This document shows, piece after piece, positions 51,904-61,200 of a stretch of 64,000 nucleotides of DNA. Position 1 is the stretch's first letter, and every line of letters starts with the position of its first letter. The notes beneath the pieces are model-generated. The model saw only the letters and a list, made by a program, of their open reading frames with translations, was not told the origin of the DNA and made no database searches. Position numbers and translations under genes: made by a program. The stretch lies in contig JACJXX010000001.1 of NCBI GenBank assembly GCA_020636435.1, positions 1,054,001 through 1,118,000 on the forward strand, in the 5' to 3' direction. This stretch comes from Lewinellaceae bacterium (GTDB lineage Bacteria; Bacteroidota; Bacteroidia; Chitinophagales; Saprospiraceae).

Positions 51904-54765
51904 ATGAGTCCAAAAAAGAAAAACCTAAAAATAGTAGGGATCGGCGCTTCCGCCAGCGGGCTACAAGCGCTGGAGGCTTTTTTTTCCAGCTGCCCCAGCG
52001 ATTCCGGCCTGTCCTTTGTGGTAGTGCAGCACCTTTCGCCCGACTTCAAGAGCATGCATTCCAGCCTGCTGGCGCGAAAAACAGAGATGCCCGTTTCCGT
52101 AGCGGAAGAAGCCACGGTTATCGAGCCCAACCATATTTATTTGATACCCGGCAAAAAAAACATCGTCCTGCGGGAGGATAAGCTGCAATTGCTAAACCGC
52201 GCCCCCGCCCACGAGATAAACCTTCCCATCGATATTTTTTTTTCTTCTCTGGCCAAAGAGAAAAAGGAAGAAGCGGTCGGCATTATCCTTTCCGGCACAG
52301 GTTCAGACGGCACGAGAGGGGCCGCCGCTATAAAAGAAGCGGGAGGCACCGTGTTTGTGCAAAACCCTGAGGAAAGCGGTTTCACCGGCATGCCTTTAAG
52401 CGTCATCCAATCCGGCCTTGCCGATTTTGTGCTCAACGCCGGCCAAATTCCGGCCGAACTGGCCTCCTATTTCGATTACTCCAACAAAAAAGAAAAAAAA
52501 GGAGAGGCCCGCCTCATTGACCGCATCCTGGAAATCATCAAGAGTGAAACAAAGTACGATTTCACCGCCTACCGGAAACAAACCCTGAGCCGGCGGATCG
52601 TCAAACGAAAAAACATCAATAAGCTTGAAAAATTAGCCGACTACCTGGCCTTTCTGGAAAACAACGAGAAAGAGCAAAATATCCTGGTCAATGAATTCAT
52701 GATCGGCGTCACGAGGTTTTTCAGGGACAAAGGCTATTTCCAAACCCTGAATGAAAAAGCGATTCCCAACATCATCGCCCTCAAAGGGAAAGGCGAAACC
52801 ATAAAATTGTGGGCCATCGGATGTGTTACCGGAGAAGAGGCTTATTCCCTGGCCATTCTCGTGAAGGAGGGCTTAAAAGCAAACGAGAAAAATTTAGATT
52901 TTAAGATTTTTGCCACCGACATCAATATCAAAGCCATAGAAAAGGCTTCGAAAGGATATTTCGGGCTGAACATCGCCGCCGATATTGAACCTCAGCACTT
53001 ATCCAAATACTTTAAACGGGAAGACAAAGGGTTTGTGGTGCTGCCACACCTGAGAAAACACGTCGTATTTTCTATACATGATATCCTGTACAATCCTCCG
53101 TTCAACAAAATGGATTTAATCAGTTGCCGAAACTTATTGATCTATTTTCAAGATTCGGCAAAGGAAAAAACCATCAAAAGCATTCTTTACGCCCTTAATG
53201 TCAATGGCTACTTATTTCTGGGCTCAAGCGAATCGCTGGGCGCCTTTTCCAGGTACTTCGAAGTGGTCGACAACCGGGCCAAGATTTTTTTAAAGAAAAT
53301 GGAATACGACAGCGGCAGCAATGCCCAGGATCTGTTTTCCACAAGAATTGAAAGGTTGCCGGCCAAAAAAGTCCCAGAACTTACTTCGGAGCTGGCGGTT
53401 CAGTTTGCCAAAAAACTGGCCCTGGTGACTCATTCGGTTTGTATTTGCATCAATGAAAGCCTGCAGGTACTGGAAGTCTACGGCAGCCTCCGCCTGATCG
53501 GCTCCCTGCCCGATGAAGGTTTTTCCACCAATTTATTGAAGCTGTTGCCCAAGGAGTTTCACATTGCGATTGCCACCGCCATCCGCACCCTTTCCAAATC
53601 TTCCGACGAGGCCGAAACCGTTTCAAAGGCGATTAAATTTACTTCTCATGGCAAAAGCCACTCCGCCCGGATCATCTTCAGCCGGTTCGACCAACTGGCC
53701 TATCCGCACGAAAAGTTTTTCCTCCTGGCCATAAACGTGGAAGCGCTCCCGCTTAGCCACTTGGCCCCTCCGGCTACTGATGCCCAAACTGCTTCCAATA
53801 TTGAAATCCAGGAATTGCAAAATTTGCTGGAAGACACCAGAGAGAGCCTGCAGCTTACCATCGAAGAGCTGGAATCCTCTAACGAAGAAGCCCAGGCCAC
53901 CAACGAAGAACTGGTCTCCTCCAACGAAGAATTGCAAAGCACCAACGAGGAATTGCAATCGGTCAACGAAGAGCTGTATACCGTCAATGCGGAATTGCAG
54001 GAAAAGAACATCCAGTTGTTAGAGCTAAATTCCGACATTGAAAACCTGATCAACAGCTCTCCCACCGCCAGCCTGTTTTTAGACGGCCGGCTGCACATCC
54101 GGAGGTTCACCCCTTCTCTCCGCAATATCATCGACCTTTGGCCGTCGGACCTTGGCCGGTCCATCACCAATTTTTCCCTGCCCGACGAGCACTTTTTAAC
54201 GGACATCCAATCCGTTGCCGGCCACCATAAACCACACAGAAAAAAAATTATTACCACTAAGGGGAAATGGTATTTGCAGGAAATCCACTCCTATGTTTCG
54301 CCGGATGAAAATCACAACAACAGAGGAGTGGTCATTAACTATACCGATATTACAGACCTCAACCAGGCGTCGAGCGAGATAGAGGAAAAAACCAAATTCC
54401 TGAAAGACATTCTCAGATTGTTTCCGGGCAATTTCTTTATCTATGACCTGGAGGAACAAAGAGCTGTTTTCTTCAATCCTTCTTTTGGAGAACTGCTGGA
54501 TTATACTCCCGAAGAAATTAATGAAATGGGAGATAAAATAATAGCCAACTTGTTTTCCGCTGATGATGCCCTAACCATTCAAGCGCATCATCAAAAGATG
54601 AGAAAGGCAAAAAAAGACGAAATTTACACCCTCCAGGCCAACTGGATAACGAAAAACAAGGAGGCCAAACGGATGGAATCTACAGACCGGCCTTTTGAAA
54701 TAAACGCCGATGGAACCGTCAAATCAATTTTGAGTTTCCTGAGGGTTTTGGAAAACCTAAAGTAG
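51904..54765 (+). CDS. CheB-CheR-PAS signalling fusion
   Basis: 953 aa from ATG 51904. CheB methylesterase (8-195) has the catalytic triad S16 in GASASG, H43 in VQHLSPDF and D135 in GTGSDGTRG. CheR methyltransferase (205-480) has SRRIVKRKN and the SAM loop IGCVTGEEAYSLA (near 305), followed by DLISCRNLLIYF. A long coiled coil (about 640-705; repeated SNEELQSTNEELQSVNEEL) leads to two PAS domains (from about 709 and 831). The chain ends after the second PAS, with no histidine kinase or GGDEF output. The soluble CheB/CheR pair would set methyl groups on a receptor-like partner; no chemoreceptor is nearby. All catalytic motifs look intact. Confidence 0.9.
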   Translation: MSPKKKNLKIVGIGASASGLQALEAFFSSCPSDSGLSFVVVQHLSPDFKSMHSSLLARKTEMPVSVAEEATVIEPNHIYLIPGKKNIVLREDKLQLLNRAPAHEINLPIDIFFSSLAKEKKEEAVGIILSGTGSDGTRGAAAIKEAGGTVFVQNPEESGFTGMPLSVIQSGLADFVLNAGQIPAELASYFDYSNKKEKKGEARLIDRILEIIKSETKYDFTAYRKQTLSRRIVKRKNINKLEKLADYLAFLENNEKEQNILVNEFMIGVTRFFRDKGYFQTLNEKAIPNIIALKGKGETIKLWAIGCVTGEEAYSLAILVKEGLKANEKNLDFKIFATDINIKAIEKASKGYFGLNIAADIEPQHLSKYFKREDKGFVVLPHLRKHVVFSIHDILYNPPFNKMDLISCRNLLIYFQDSAKEKTIKSILYALNVNGYLFLGSSESLGAFSRYFEVVDNRAKIFLKKMEYDSGSNAQDLFSTRIERLPAKKVPELTSELAVQFAKKLALVTHSVCICINESLQVLEVYGSLRLIGSLPDEGFSTNLLKLLPKEFHIAIATAIRTLSKSSDEAETVSKAIKFTSHGKSHSARIIFSRFDQLAYPHEKFFLLAINVEALPLSHLAPPATDAQTASNIEIQELQNLLEDTRESLQLTIEELESSNEEAQATNEELVSSNEELQSTNEELQSVNEELYTVNAELQEKNIQLLELNSDIENLINSSPTASLFLDGRLHIRRFTPSLRNIIDLWPSDLGRSITNFSLPDEHFLTDIQSVAGHHKPHRKKIITTKGKWYLQEIHSYVSPDENHNNRGVVINYTDITDLNQASSEIEEKTKFLKDILRLFPGNFFIYDLEEQRAVFFNPSFGELLDYTPEEINEMGDKIIANLFSADDALTIQAHHQKMRKAKKDEIYTLQANWITKNKEAKRMESTDRPFEINADGTVKSILSFLRVLENLK

Positions 54766-55199
54766 GGGGGGCATGCGCATCAGGTTTGGTGTTAAACATA
54801 TATGCCGGGATGATTCCTGTATCTGTCCGGCTGGCCCTCTCTGCCCCAATAAGGCACGAGGAAAGAATAAAGTGTTCAATTATGGCGCAGTAATTTTTGT
54901 GCCAGGCAAGGCGCGAAGAATGAGGATAGCCAAAGCTACCTGAGTGATGAGCAACGCAGCATGGCGCAAAAAGTACAAGCCAGAATGGACAGTTTATTCT
55001 TTCGTCGTGCCTAAACTCACCCCCGCCCGATCGAAGATCGGCCTCCCCCTCTCTTTAGTCATGCGGGAACATAGGGAAGAGAGGGGGTAACGCCGCAGCT
55101 TGCCGAGGAACCCCTGGCTGGCGTAAGCCCCCGGTTAAGCCCCCCCTTCCGTGTGGCTCTCACAAAATTGTCTTGTCCTTCACTCCTTCCCTCCTTCCC
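54766..55199. other. Intergenic region with hairpin element
   Basis: No gene. It holds the 164-bp self-complementary element and, near 55052-55090, a second dyad (CCCCCTCTC pairing with GAGAGGGGG). A CTTCC-rich simple repeat at 55180-55200 borders the receptor stop codon. Confidence 0.6.
54850..55013. repeat. 164-bp MITE-like hairpin element
   Basis: The outer arms (TAAGGCACGAGGAAAGAATAAA from 54850 and its near complement ending at 55013) pair over at least 30 bp with few mismatches. Pairing continues, more loosely, through TTTTTGTGCCAGGCAAGGCGCG against the GCATGGCGCAAAAAG side, so nearly the whole unit folds on itself. It contains no open frame of note. It may be a non-autonomous transposable element or a structured RNA. 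Confidence 0.8.
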
Positions 55200-57641
55200 T
55201 CAAAACCCCACCGTCACCCCCATCAAAAAGTTCCTCCCCGCCTGCGGGAAATATCCCTGGTCAAGGGCCGTGCTGCCATCGTAGATGTAGCGGTAAGACC
55301 AGGCGTTGGTTTCGAACTGCGCATCGAAGATATTCCTCGCCAGCAAGGTGAGCGCGATCTCCCGGGCAAAGCCGGGCCGGAAGACGCAGCGGATGCGCAA
55401 ATCGCTGAAAGCGTAAGGGTCGATGGAGTTCCCCCGATCTGAGGTATTGTCGATGTACTGTCGGCTGACGTACTTGCTCAACAGGGAGAAAGCTGCATCG
55501 TGCCTGGAGTCCCGGCGGAAGATTTCATACGTAAGCCCGGCGCCGGCGATGACATCCGGGGAAAAGGACAGGTCCGTGTTTTCGTGCCCGACGCCTTCCT
55601 GGCCCAGCCAGTTGAAATCGGCGTCGTACACATCCACAAATTCGGTGAAGGTCTCTACTTTATTCCGGCTTAAAGTGGCGTTGCCGTCCAGGCGCAAGCC
55701 GTCGAGCAGTTGCAGGCCTCCGGTCAATTCTACCCCCAGGCGGTAGCTCTTGTCGATGTTGATGCGGGTATAGGCGCCCACGTCGTTCACCTCCCCGTTC
55801 AGGGCGAGCTGATCGCGGTAGTACATCTGGTACAGGTTGAGCCCCAGCGCGGCCTTGTCCCAGTTGTGCTGATAGCCCACCTCTGTATTGTATAAGGTTT
55901 CCGGCTGGGGCCGGCTGTCGATGGTCGACTCAACGTAGTCGTTGCGGTTGGGCTCGCGGTTGGCCACGGCGAAGGAGGCATAGGCGTGGGAGCGCGGGCC
56001 CAGCTCGTAGTAGAACCCTGCCTTGGGGTTGAAAAAATCCAGCCCAACCGACTGCTCCACATTTTCCGCTTCCCGGTTGAAGCCCAGGAAATCGTAGCCC
56101 ACGCGCCGGTACTGCAGGTCGAGGTAAGCGTTGAGGCGGGGCAACAGCTGGTAGTTGAACTTGGCGAAAATATTGAAGTCCGACTTGCGGGCGTCATTCT
56201 CGTAGTAGCGTTCGTCCTTCTCGCTATTGCTCGCGAACTCCGCCCAGGCGACCTCCCCGAAGTGCAGGCCCTCGTAGATGTGGTAGCCTCCGCCCAGGGT
56301 AGCGTCCAGCTTGCCGGAAGGTGCCCGGTAGTTGAGCCCGTAAACAGCGCCGTAGAAGTCATTGTCCAGCCAGAGGCGGCGAACCAGGTCGGTCGTGCTG
56401 ACCACCTCTCCGCCCATGCTGATGTTTTCCAGGCCATAATCGGCCAGGGCCTGATCGGCTTTGTATTGTTCGAAAAAGCCCTGGCCGAGGGTGTAGTGCA
56501 GGGCCAGGTTGAGGTTCCAGTTGGGGTGCAACTGGTTGTTGTAGAGCAGTTGGTAGTGCGTTTGGCGGTAGTCGTCCACCTCGTCGCTGTAGGGCTCGCC
56601 CTCTTTTTCCATGCCGGCGGGGTTGAAGGTGCGCAGGTCCTCATCGTCCAGGTACTGGGGCGGCACGCCGTACCAGGCCTGGTAAGTTACTTCGTGGCCG
56701 GAGAAGGTGATGAAACGCAGGCTGCTCTTTTCCCCCATGAAAGCCCCGGACAGGTAATAGGATTGCAGGTCGGCCGTCGCCCGGTCGATGTAGCCGTCGG
56801 AAGTGATGCGCGACAGGCGGCCGTCGATGGCAAATTTGCCCTTCAGCAGGCCGGTGCCGAACTGCAGGTTGCCCTTCAGGGTATTGAAGGAACCAACGGT
56901 GCCGTTGATCTCGGCGTACGGTTGAGTGCGCAGTTGGGCAGTATTGAGGTTGATCGAAGCGCCGAAAGCGCCTGCCCCGTTGGTGGAGGAGCCCACGCCG
57001 CGCTGAATCTGAATATCGGCGGCAGAGCTGGCAAAGTCGGGCAGGTCTACCCAGAATACGCCCTGCGATTCGGCGTCGTTGAGGGGGATGCCGTTGATGG
57101 TGACGTTGATGCGGGTGGGATCCGTTCCCCGGATGCGGATGCCGGTGTAGCCCACCCCCGTCCCGGCGTCGGAAGTGACCACGGCCGAGGGCGTCCAGCG
57201 CAGCAGGAAAGGCACATCCTGCCCCAGATTGCCTTTTTGGATTTCTTCGGCATCCAGGTTGGTATAAGTCATCGGCGCCTTTTCCCCGGCGCGGGTGGCG
57301 CGAACGATGAGCTCGTCGACCTGAATGGTGCGGGATTCCAGGCTCACATCCAGTTCCAGCAGGTTTTGCCCGTTTGCCACAACGGCCTTTCGGGAGGCCG
57401 TTTCGTAGCCGACGTAGGTTATCTTCAGGGTATAATCCCCTGGTTTGACATTGGCGATGCGGTAGGTTCCGTTTTCGTCGGTGGCGCCGCCCTGCTTCGT
57501 TTCTGCGATCAGGACGTTGGCGCCCGCCAGGGGCAAACCGTTTTCATCGAATATCTGCCCCTTCACCACGCCCTGCGCTCCGGCAGCGGTGGACAGCAAA
57601 AGGCTGGCAAGTAGTGTTAGTAAAAACTTGTTCATAATCAA
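55200..57641 (-). CDS. TonB-dependent receptor, probably for thiamine
   Basis: 813 aa (or 811 aa from the third codon). A signal peptide (FLLTLLASLLLSTAAGAQ) is followed by a carboxypeptidase-regulatory-like domain (25-105; GQIFDENGLPLAGANVLI, TYVGYETASRKAVV), plug (about 118-225; GIRIRGTDPTRINVTINGIPLNDAE, VGSSTNGAGAFGASINL) and a 22-strand-type barrel ending in F813. A TPP riboswitch stands 270 nt upstream on the same strand. This strongly suggests that it imports thiamine, a thiamine phosphate or a pyrimidine/thiazole precursor across the outer membrane, like the TPP-controlled Omr1 receptors of Bacteroides. No inner-membrane partner is in the window. Confidence 0.9.
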   Translation of the reverse strand: MIMNKFLLTLLASLLLSTAAGAQGVVKGQIFDENGLPLAGANVLIAETKQGGATDENGTYRIANVKPGDYTLKITYVGYETASRKAVVANGQNLLELDVSLESRTIQVDELIVRATRAGEKAPMTYTNLDAEEIQKGNLGQDVPFLLRWTPSAVVTSDAGTGVGYTGIRIRGTDPTRINVTINGIPLNDAESQGVFWVDLPDFASSAADIQIQRGVGSSTNGAGAFGASINLNTAQLRTQPYAEINGTVGSFNTLKGNLQFGTGLLKGKFAIDGRLSRITSDGYIDRATADLQSYYLSGAFMGEKSSLRFITFSGHEVTYQAWYGVPPQYLDDEDLRTFNPAGMEKEGEPYSDEVDDYRQTHYQLLYNNQLHPNWNLNLALHYTLGQGFFEQYKADQALADYGLENISMGGEVVSTTDLVRRLWLDNDFYGAVYGLNYRAPSGKLDATLGGGYHIYEGLHFGEVAWAEFASNSEKDERYYENDARKSDFNIFAKFNYQLLPRLNAYLDLQYRRVGYDFLGFNREAENVEQSVGLDFFNPKAGFYYELGPRSHAYASFAVANREPNRNDYVESTIDSRPQPETLYNTEVGYQHNWDKAALGLNLYQMYYRDQLALNGEVNDVGAYTRINIDKSYRLGVELTGGLQLLDGLRLDGNATLSRNKVETFTEFVDVYDADFNWLGQEGVGHENTDLSFSPDVIAGAGLTYEIFRRDSRHDAAFSLLSKYVSRQYIDNTSDRGNSIDPYAFSDLRIRCVFRPGFAREIALTLLARNIFDAQFETNAWSYRYIYDGSTALDQGYFPQAGRNFLMGVTVGF

Positions 57642-57910
57642 TTAGTTAGACTTATTGAAAGCAACTTCTCAATGAATCTAAACACAACCTGTCGTCCTTA
57701 CAGGACTAAAACAACACTGGGCTTCATTCCAGGGCCTGACGGCCCTGGCAATAGCCTTTCGTCCCTCCGGGACTGGCAACGTAATTAGGCTTATTGAGAA
57801 CTTACTGGTGAAACAGTCGCCGGAACCCGGGGCTGGCCCGGCGTATAGCTTCACTGCGGGCAGGCTGCCCGCCTCATACCTTTGGAAGGATTTACTGCCT
57901 TTAGCAGTAT
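57642..57910 (-). promoter_or_regulatory. Long leader between riboswitch and receptor
   Basis: This leader holds several hairpins on the minus strand: ACTGC/GCAGT directly after the riboswitch, GCGGGCA/TGCCCGC, GTCCC/GGGAC, GGGCC/GGCCC and GTCCT/AGGAC. Any of the first two could belong to the expression platform. No T tract is obvious, so control of translation or of Rho access is as likely as intrinsic termination. Confidence 0.5.
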
Positions 57911-57996
57911 CCCTCATCTCCCTTCCCGGCATTACCCGGACAGGTTCCATGGGTATGATCTCAGCCCCGCCTGTGCGAGGCACCCCAGATGAGTAG
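57911..57996 (-). ncRNA. TPP (THI-box) riboswitch
   Basis: On the minus strand the element has, in order, the P1 strand CTCATCT, GGGGTGCC, the conserved GCTGAGATCATACCC, GAACCTG, CCGGGTAATGCCGGGAAGGGA and the closing strand AGATGAG (plus-strand positions 57988-57994 and 57913-57919). All conserved parts of the thiamine pyrophosphate aptamer are present. It should switch off expression of the downstream TonB-dependent receptor when TPP is abundant. Confidence 0.96.
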
Positions 57997-58286
57997 TTTT
58001 CAGGCAAACTTTGGAAGGCGGAAATCAGAATGGCTTTCCGTTAATGAGCTTGTAGATTTACTGCGCACTGATTATCCGCCTTTCAACAGCTTGCCTGCAT
58101 GTGATGGTAACAAAGATAGGAAATTATTGTTTGGCGGGGCAACCCTTTAAGCGGCCCGTAATGAAAGGCAGATAGGCCTGGCCTCATATCCTGCCCGATT
58201 ATTACGAACCGCTTAAAAGTAAGTAGCTGAACATATTTTATTTACTAATAACCCGGAATATTGGGTTTACCGGGACACAGTTCCCG

Positions 58287-61200
58287 CTACTGCTTCACAA
58301 ACCGGCGCACCGCCCGTGCCCCCCTGCTGTCGGACAACCGCAGGAAATACACGCCGGCCGGCAGCCGGCTGATGTCCAGCGAATAGGGCTGCTGTTCTTC
58401 CTTGCCGTACTGCATCCGGGCCACTTCAACGCCAACGGCGTTCACGATCCTCACATCGCACTGGCCGGCCATCCCGGTTTCTACGAATAATACTTCATTC
58501 GACGGATTGGGATACAACCGCAGTAGAGAGGCAGGTGGCGGGGCCGGCCCACAGAACCCCTGCGAGTCGACAACGAAAATGGCGGCATCGCAAAAATCGT
58601 GGTTGCCGGCATCATCCCAAACGTATATTTCCACGGCTAGGGTTCCAATATCGTCACAGGTTATTGTGAGCATATCCTGGTTCCGGTCGACGGGTTCTCC
58701 ATTTACATTGATGGATATATCCAGAATCTCGCCGTTTGGCCCCTGTCCGGTGCAGTCGTAGATCGTATTCTGTATAAAAGCTTCCGCGTCTATCGTGGCG
58801 GCAGCCACATCGATGGTGCCGTCCCCATCGACATCCATGGGCGGCACGACGGGGTCCAGGGAGATGCCGAGGCTCGCCAGGCAGAGCGGAGCGTCAATCG
58901 CACAGTCTTTGACCTCGAAGAAAAAGTAGGCCGTATCCTGGTTGCCGCAGCCGTCGGCGGCGATCACCCGGAGAGCGTGCTCCCCGATCGGGATGGCGGG
59001 GGCGGACAAGGAAAATGACGGAAACACACCGGTTACTGTAAATAACCCGCCGCTCGGGTCGGCTACAAAATCAGAACCGTCTACAGCGCCGTCGCCATTC
59101 CCGTCGGTTATGAAAAGATCCATTTCTATCTCCCACCCCACGTCGTCGGGAATACAGTTTTCTATAATGTCGAAATTGATCTGGACGTCGACAGCGCATG
59201 TGGCGGTATCGTAGCTGCAGAATGTGTCTTGGGCGAAAAAGAGAATTTGCGGAGCTATCGTGTCAATTACATCAACAAACTGAGTATACTCCCAGTGCCC
59301 CACGCTGGAAATATCCCGCGGCGGGGTGGCGTTCTGGTCAAAGGCCGTGCTGATCCAGTGCCCGTCCGGGTTGGTCAGGCCGTCGCAGGAAGGGAATTTG
59401 GTAAAAACCGGCGGGTTCAGGTTGAACGGATCCGCATCCCGGTCGAAGTATACTTCGCCGTTGGGCAACACGATTAACGCAACGCCTTCATCGCCGAAGA
59501 CGCCGTCGCAGTCTTCGTCCCGACCAATGACTACGGGGGGAGCGAAACCATCGTATTCGCACCAGTTGATGACCTGGTAAGTTCTCCGGATGCGGTAACA
59601 GGAAAGGCCCGAGGTGGCGAAAGTGTCTGTTGTCATCGAAACAGCGAGCTGGTCGCAGCTGGACTCTATAAAGACGGCGCCGCTCGGAACCTGCCCACAG
59701 ACTATCGTTTCATCTGCCGGGAAACGGACCCGGTAGTCGTGGGCTTCCAGAATATAAATTTGCTGCTGACAGGTATCCACTGTGCCCACTCCATCCGACA
59801 CCTCAAACCGGCGTGTCATCGTTCCGAAATTGCAATCGTCCAGCCCAACTATGGGCGGCAGTTCCGTCCAGATGCCGGTGGGGCACCCCAACACTTCCGG
59901 CTTCCCGAACAGGTTTTGCATCATGGCCGGATCGTAGGGGTCGAAATTGGAAGGCAGCTCGTTGCACTGTGTTTCCAGGTCGTCCGGCGGCGAACAGGCA
60001 AGGCCGGGGCAGAGCTGGCTGCAATCCGGCAGCACGAAGCAGTGCTCGATGTAACAACACTCCACCCGCACCGAGTCCTCATTCAGGTAAGCGAGGATGA
60101 TCTGTAGGCAGCAGGTATCGCCCGGGTTGCCGGCCGGCGGCCCTTCGAGGATCACCGTAATGGGATCGATGCTCTCCTCTCCATAAATTACCGAATCGCC
60201 GAGTGGCACGAGTTCGCCCACCTCCGGGCTGATGATCTTCATGCTGTCTCCGATGATGCCGACAGCATTGACCGGCAGCAACAATTCGTTGAGGTTGATG
60301 AAATTGAAGCTGAACGCATAACCATCCGGCGTGCAGGTGACGGTATCCTGGGTGATGACGGCGCATTCGGGGCAGAACACTGCCAGGATATCCATACAGG
60401 CGACGGAGTCCTCCACCATCCAGTTGACCTGGATGTACACCGAGTCGGTCGTCGTAACGCCCTCCAGGCAGAAGCCGAACACATCCAGCGTATCTATCGG
60501 CAGGTATCCGCTAAAATGCTCCCACGACAAGTGGCTGCCAGGCGTGATCGTATTGTACCACCAGGCAGGCGGCAGGGGAATGTCAATGCCCGATAAGGTA
60601 ACCCCCGGGGTGAGGATCATCACTTCGAAGCCGGTGAAGTAATCGGGGATTTGGTAGCCGTTCTTGAGGGTAAAGCTATAGCAGCAATCTGCCCCCAAAG
60701 CCGTATCGGCAGGCATGGCCATGGCGCTTATCTCATCGCAGGGGAAGCATTGCGGAAAGGGGATGCACTGTTCCACTTCCGCGCAGCAGAGCAGTTCCAG
60801 CGGACCTTCGTGGGCCGAGAGAAGGAAGCAGAAGTCTTCGCCGTACAAGTTCGCCGCTGTTTCTATCCGGAACATCACCATCGCTGTTTCCCCCGGGGCC
60901 AAGCCGGGGCTGAGGTCGATGATGGAATCCGGCTCGATGTCGATGCCGGTTGGGTGCAGGACGTTGAATTTGATGCGGCCAATGGTGAAACCGCTGCCGG
61001 CCGGGTTTTTGACTGTAGCGATGTATTTGTAGCCCAGGGAGTCGCAGGCGATGCTGTCCTGCAGGATGTACAGGCACTGCTCCGGCTCCGGCTCGCAGCC
61101 GAACAACAGTGTCGTATCGCAAAGGACATTCTGGAGGCTGGCGTCCATCCATTCGATTAGCACCGGCTGGGGGGACGTAGTGACGCCGCCCAGGCAGAAG

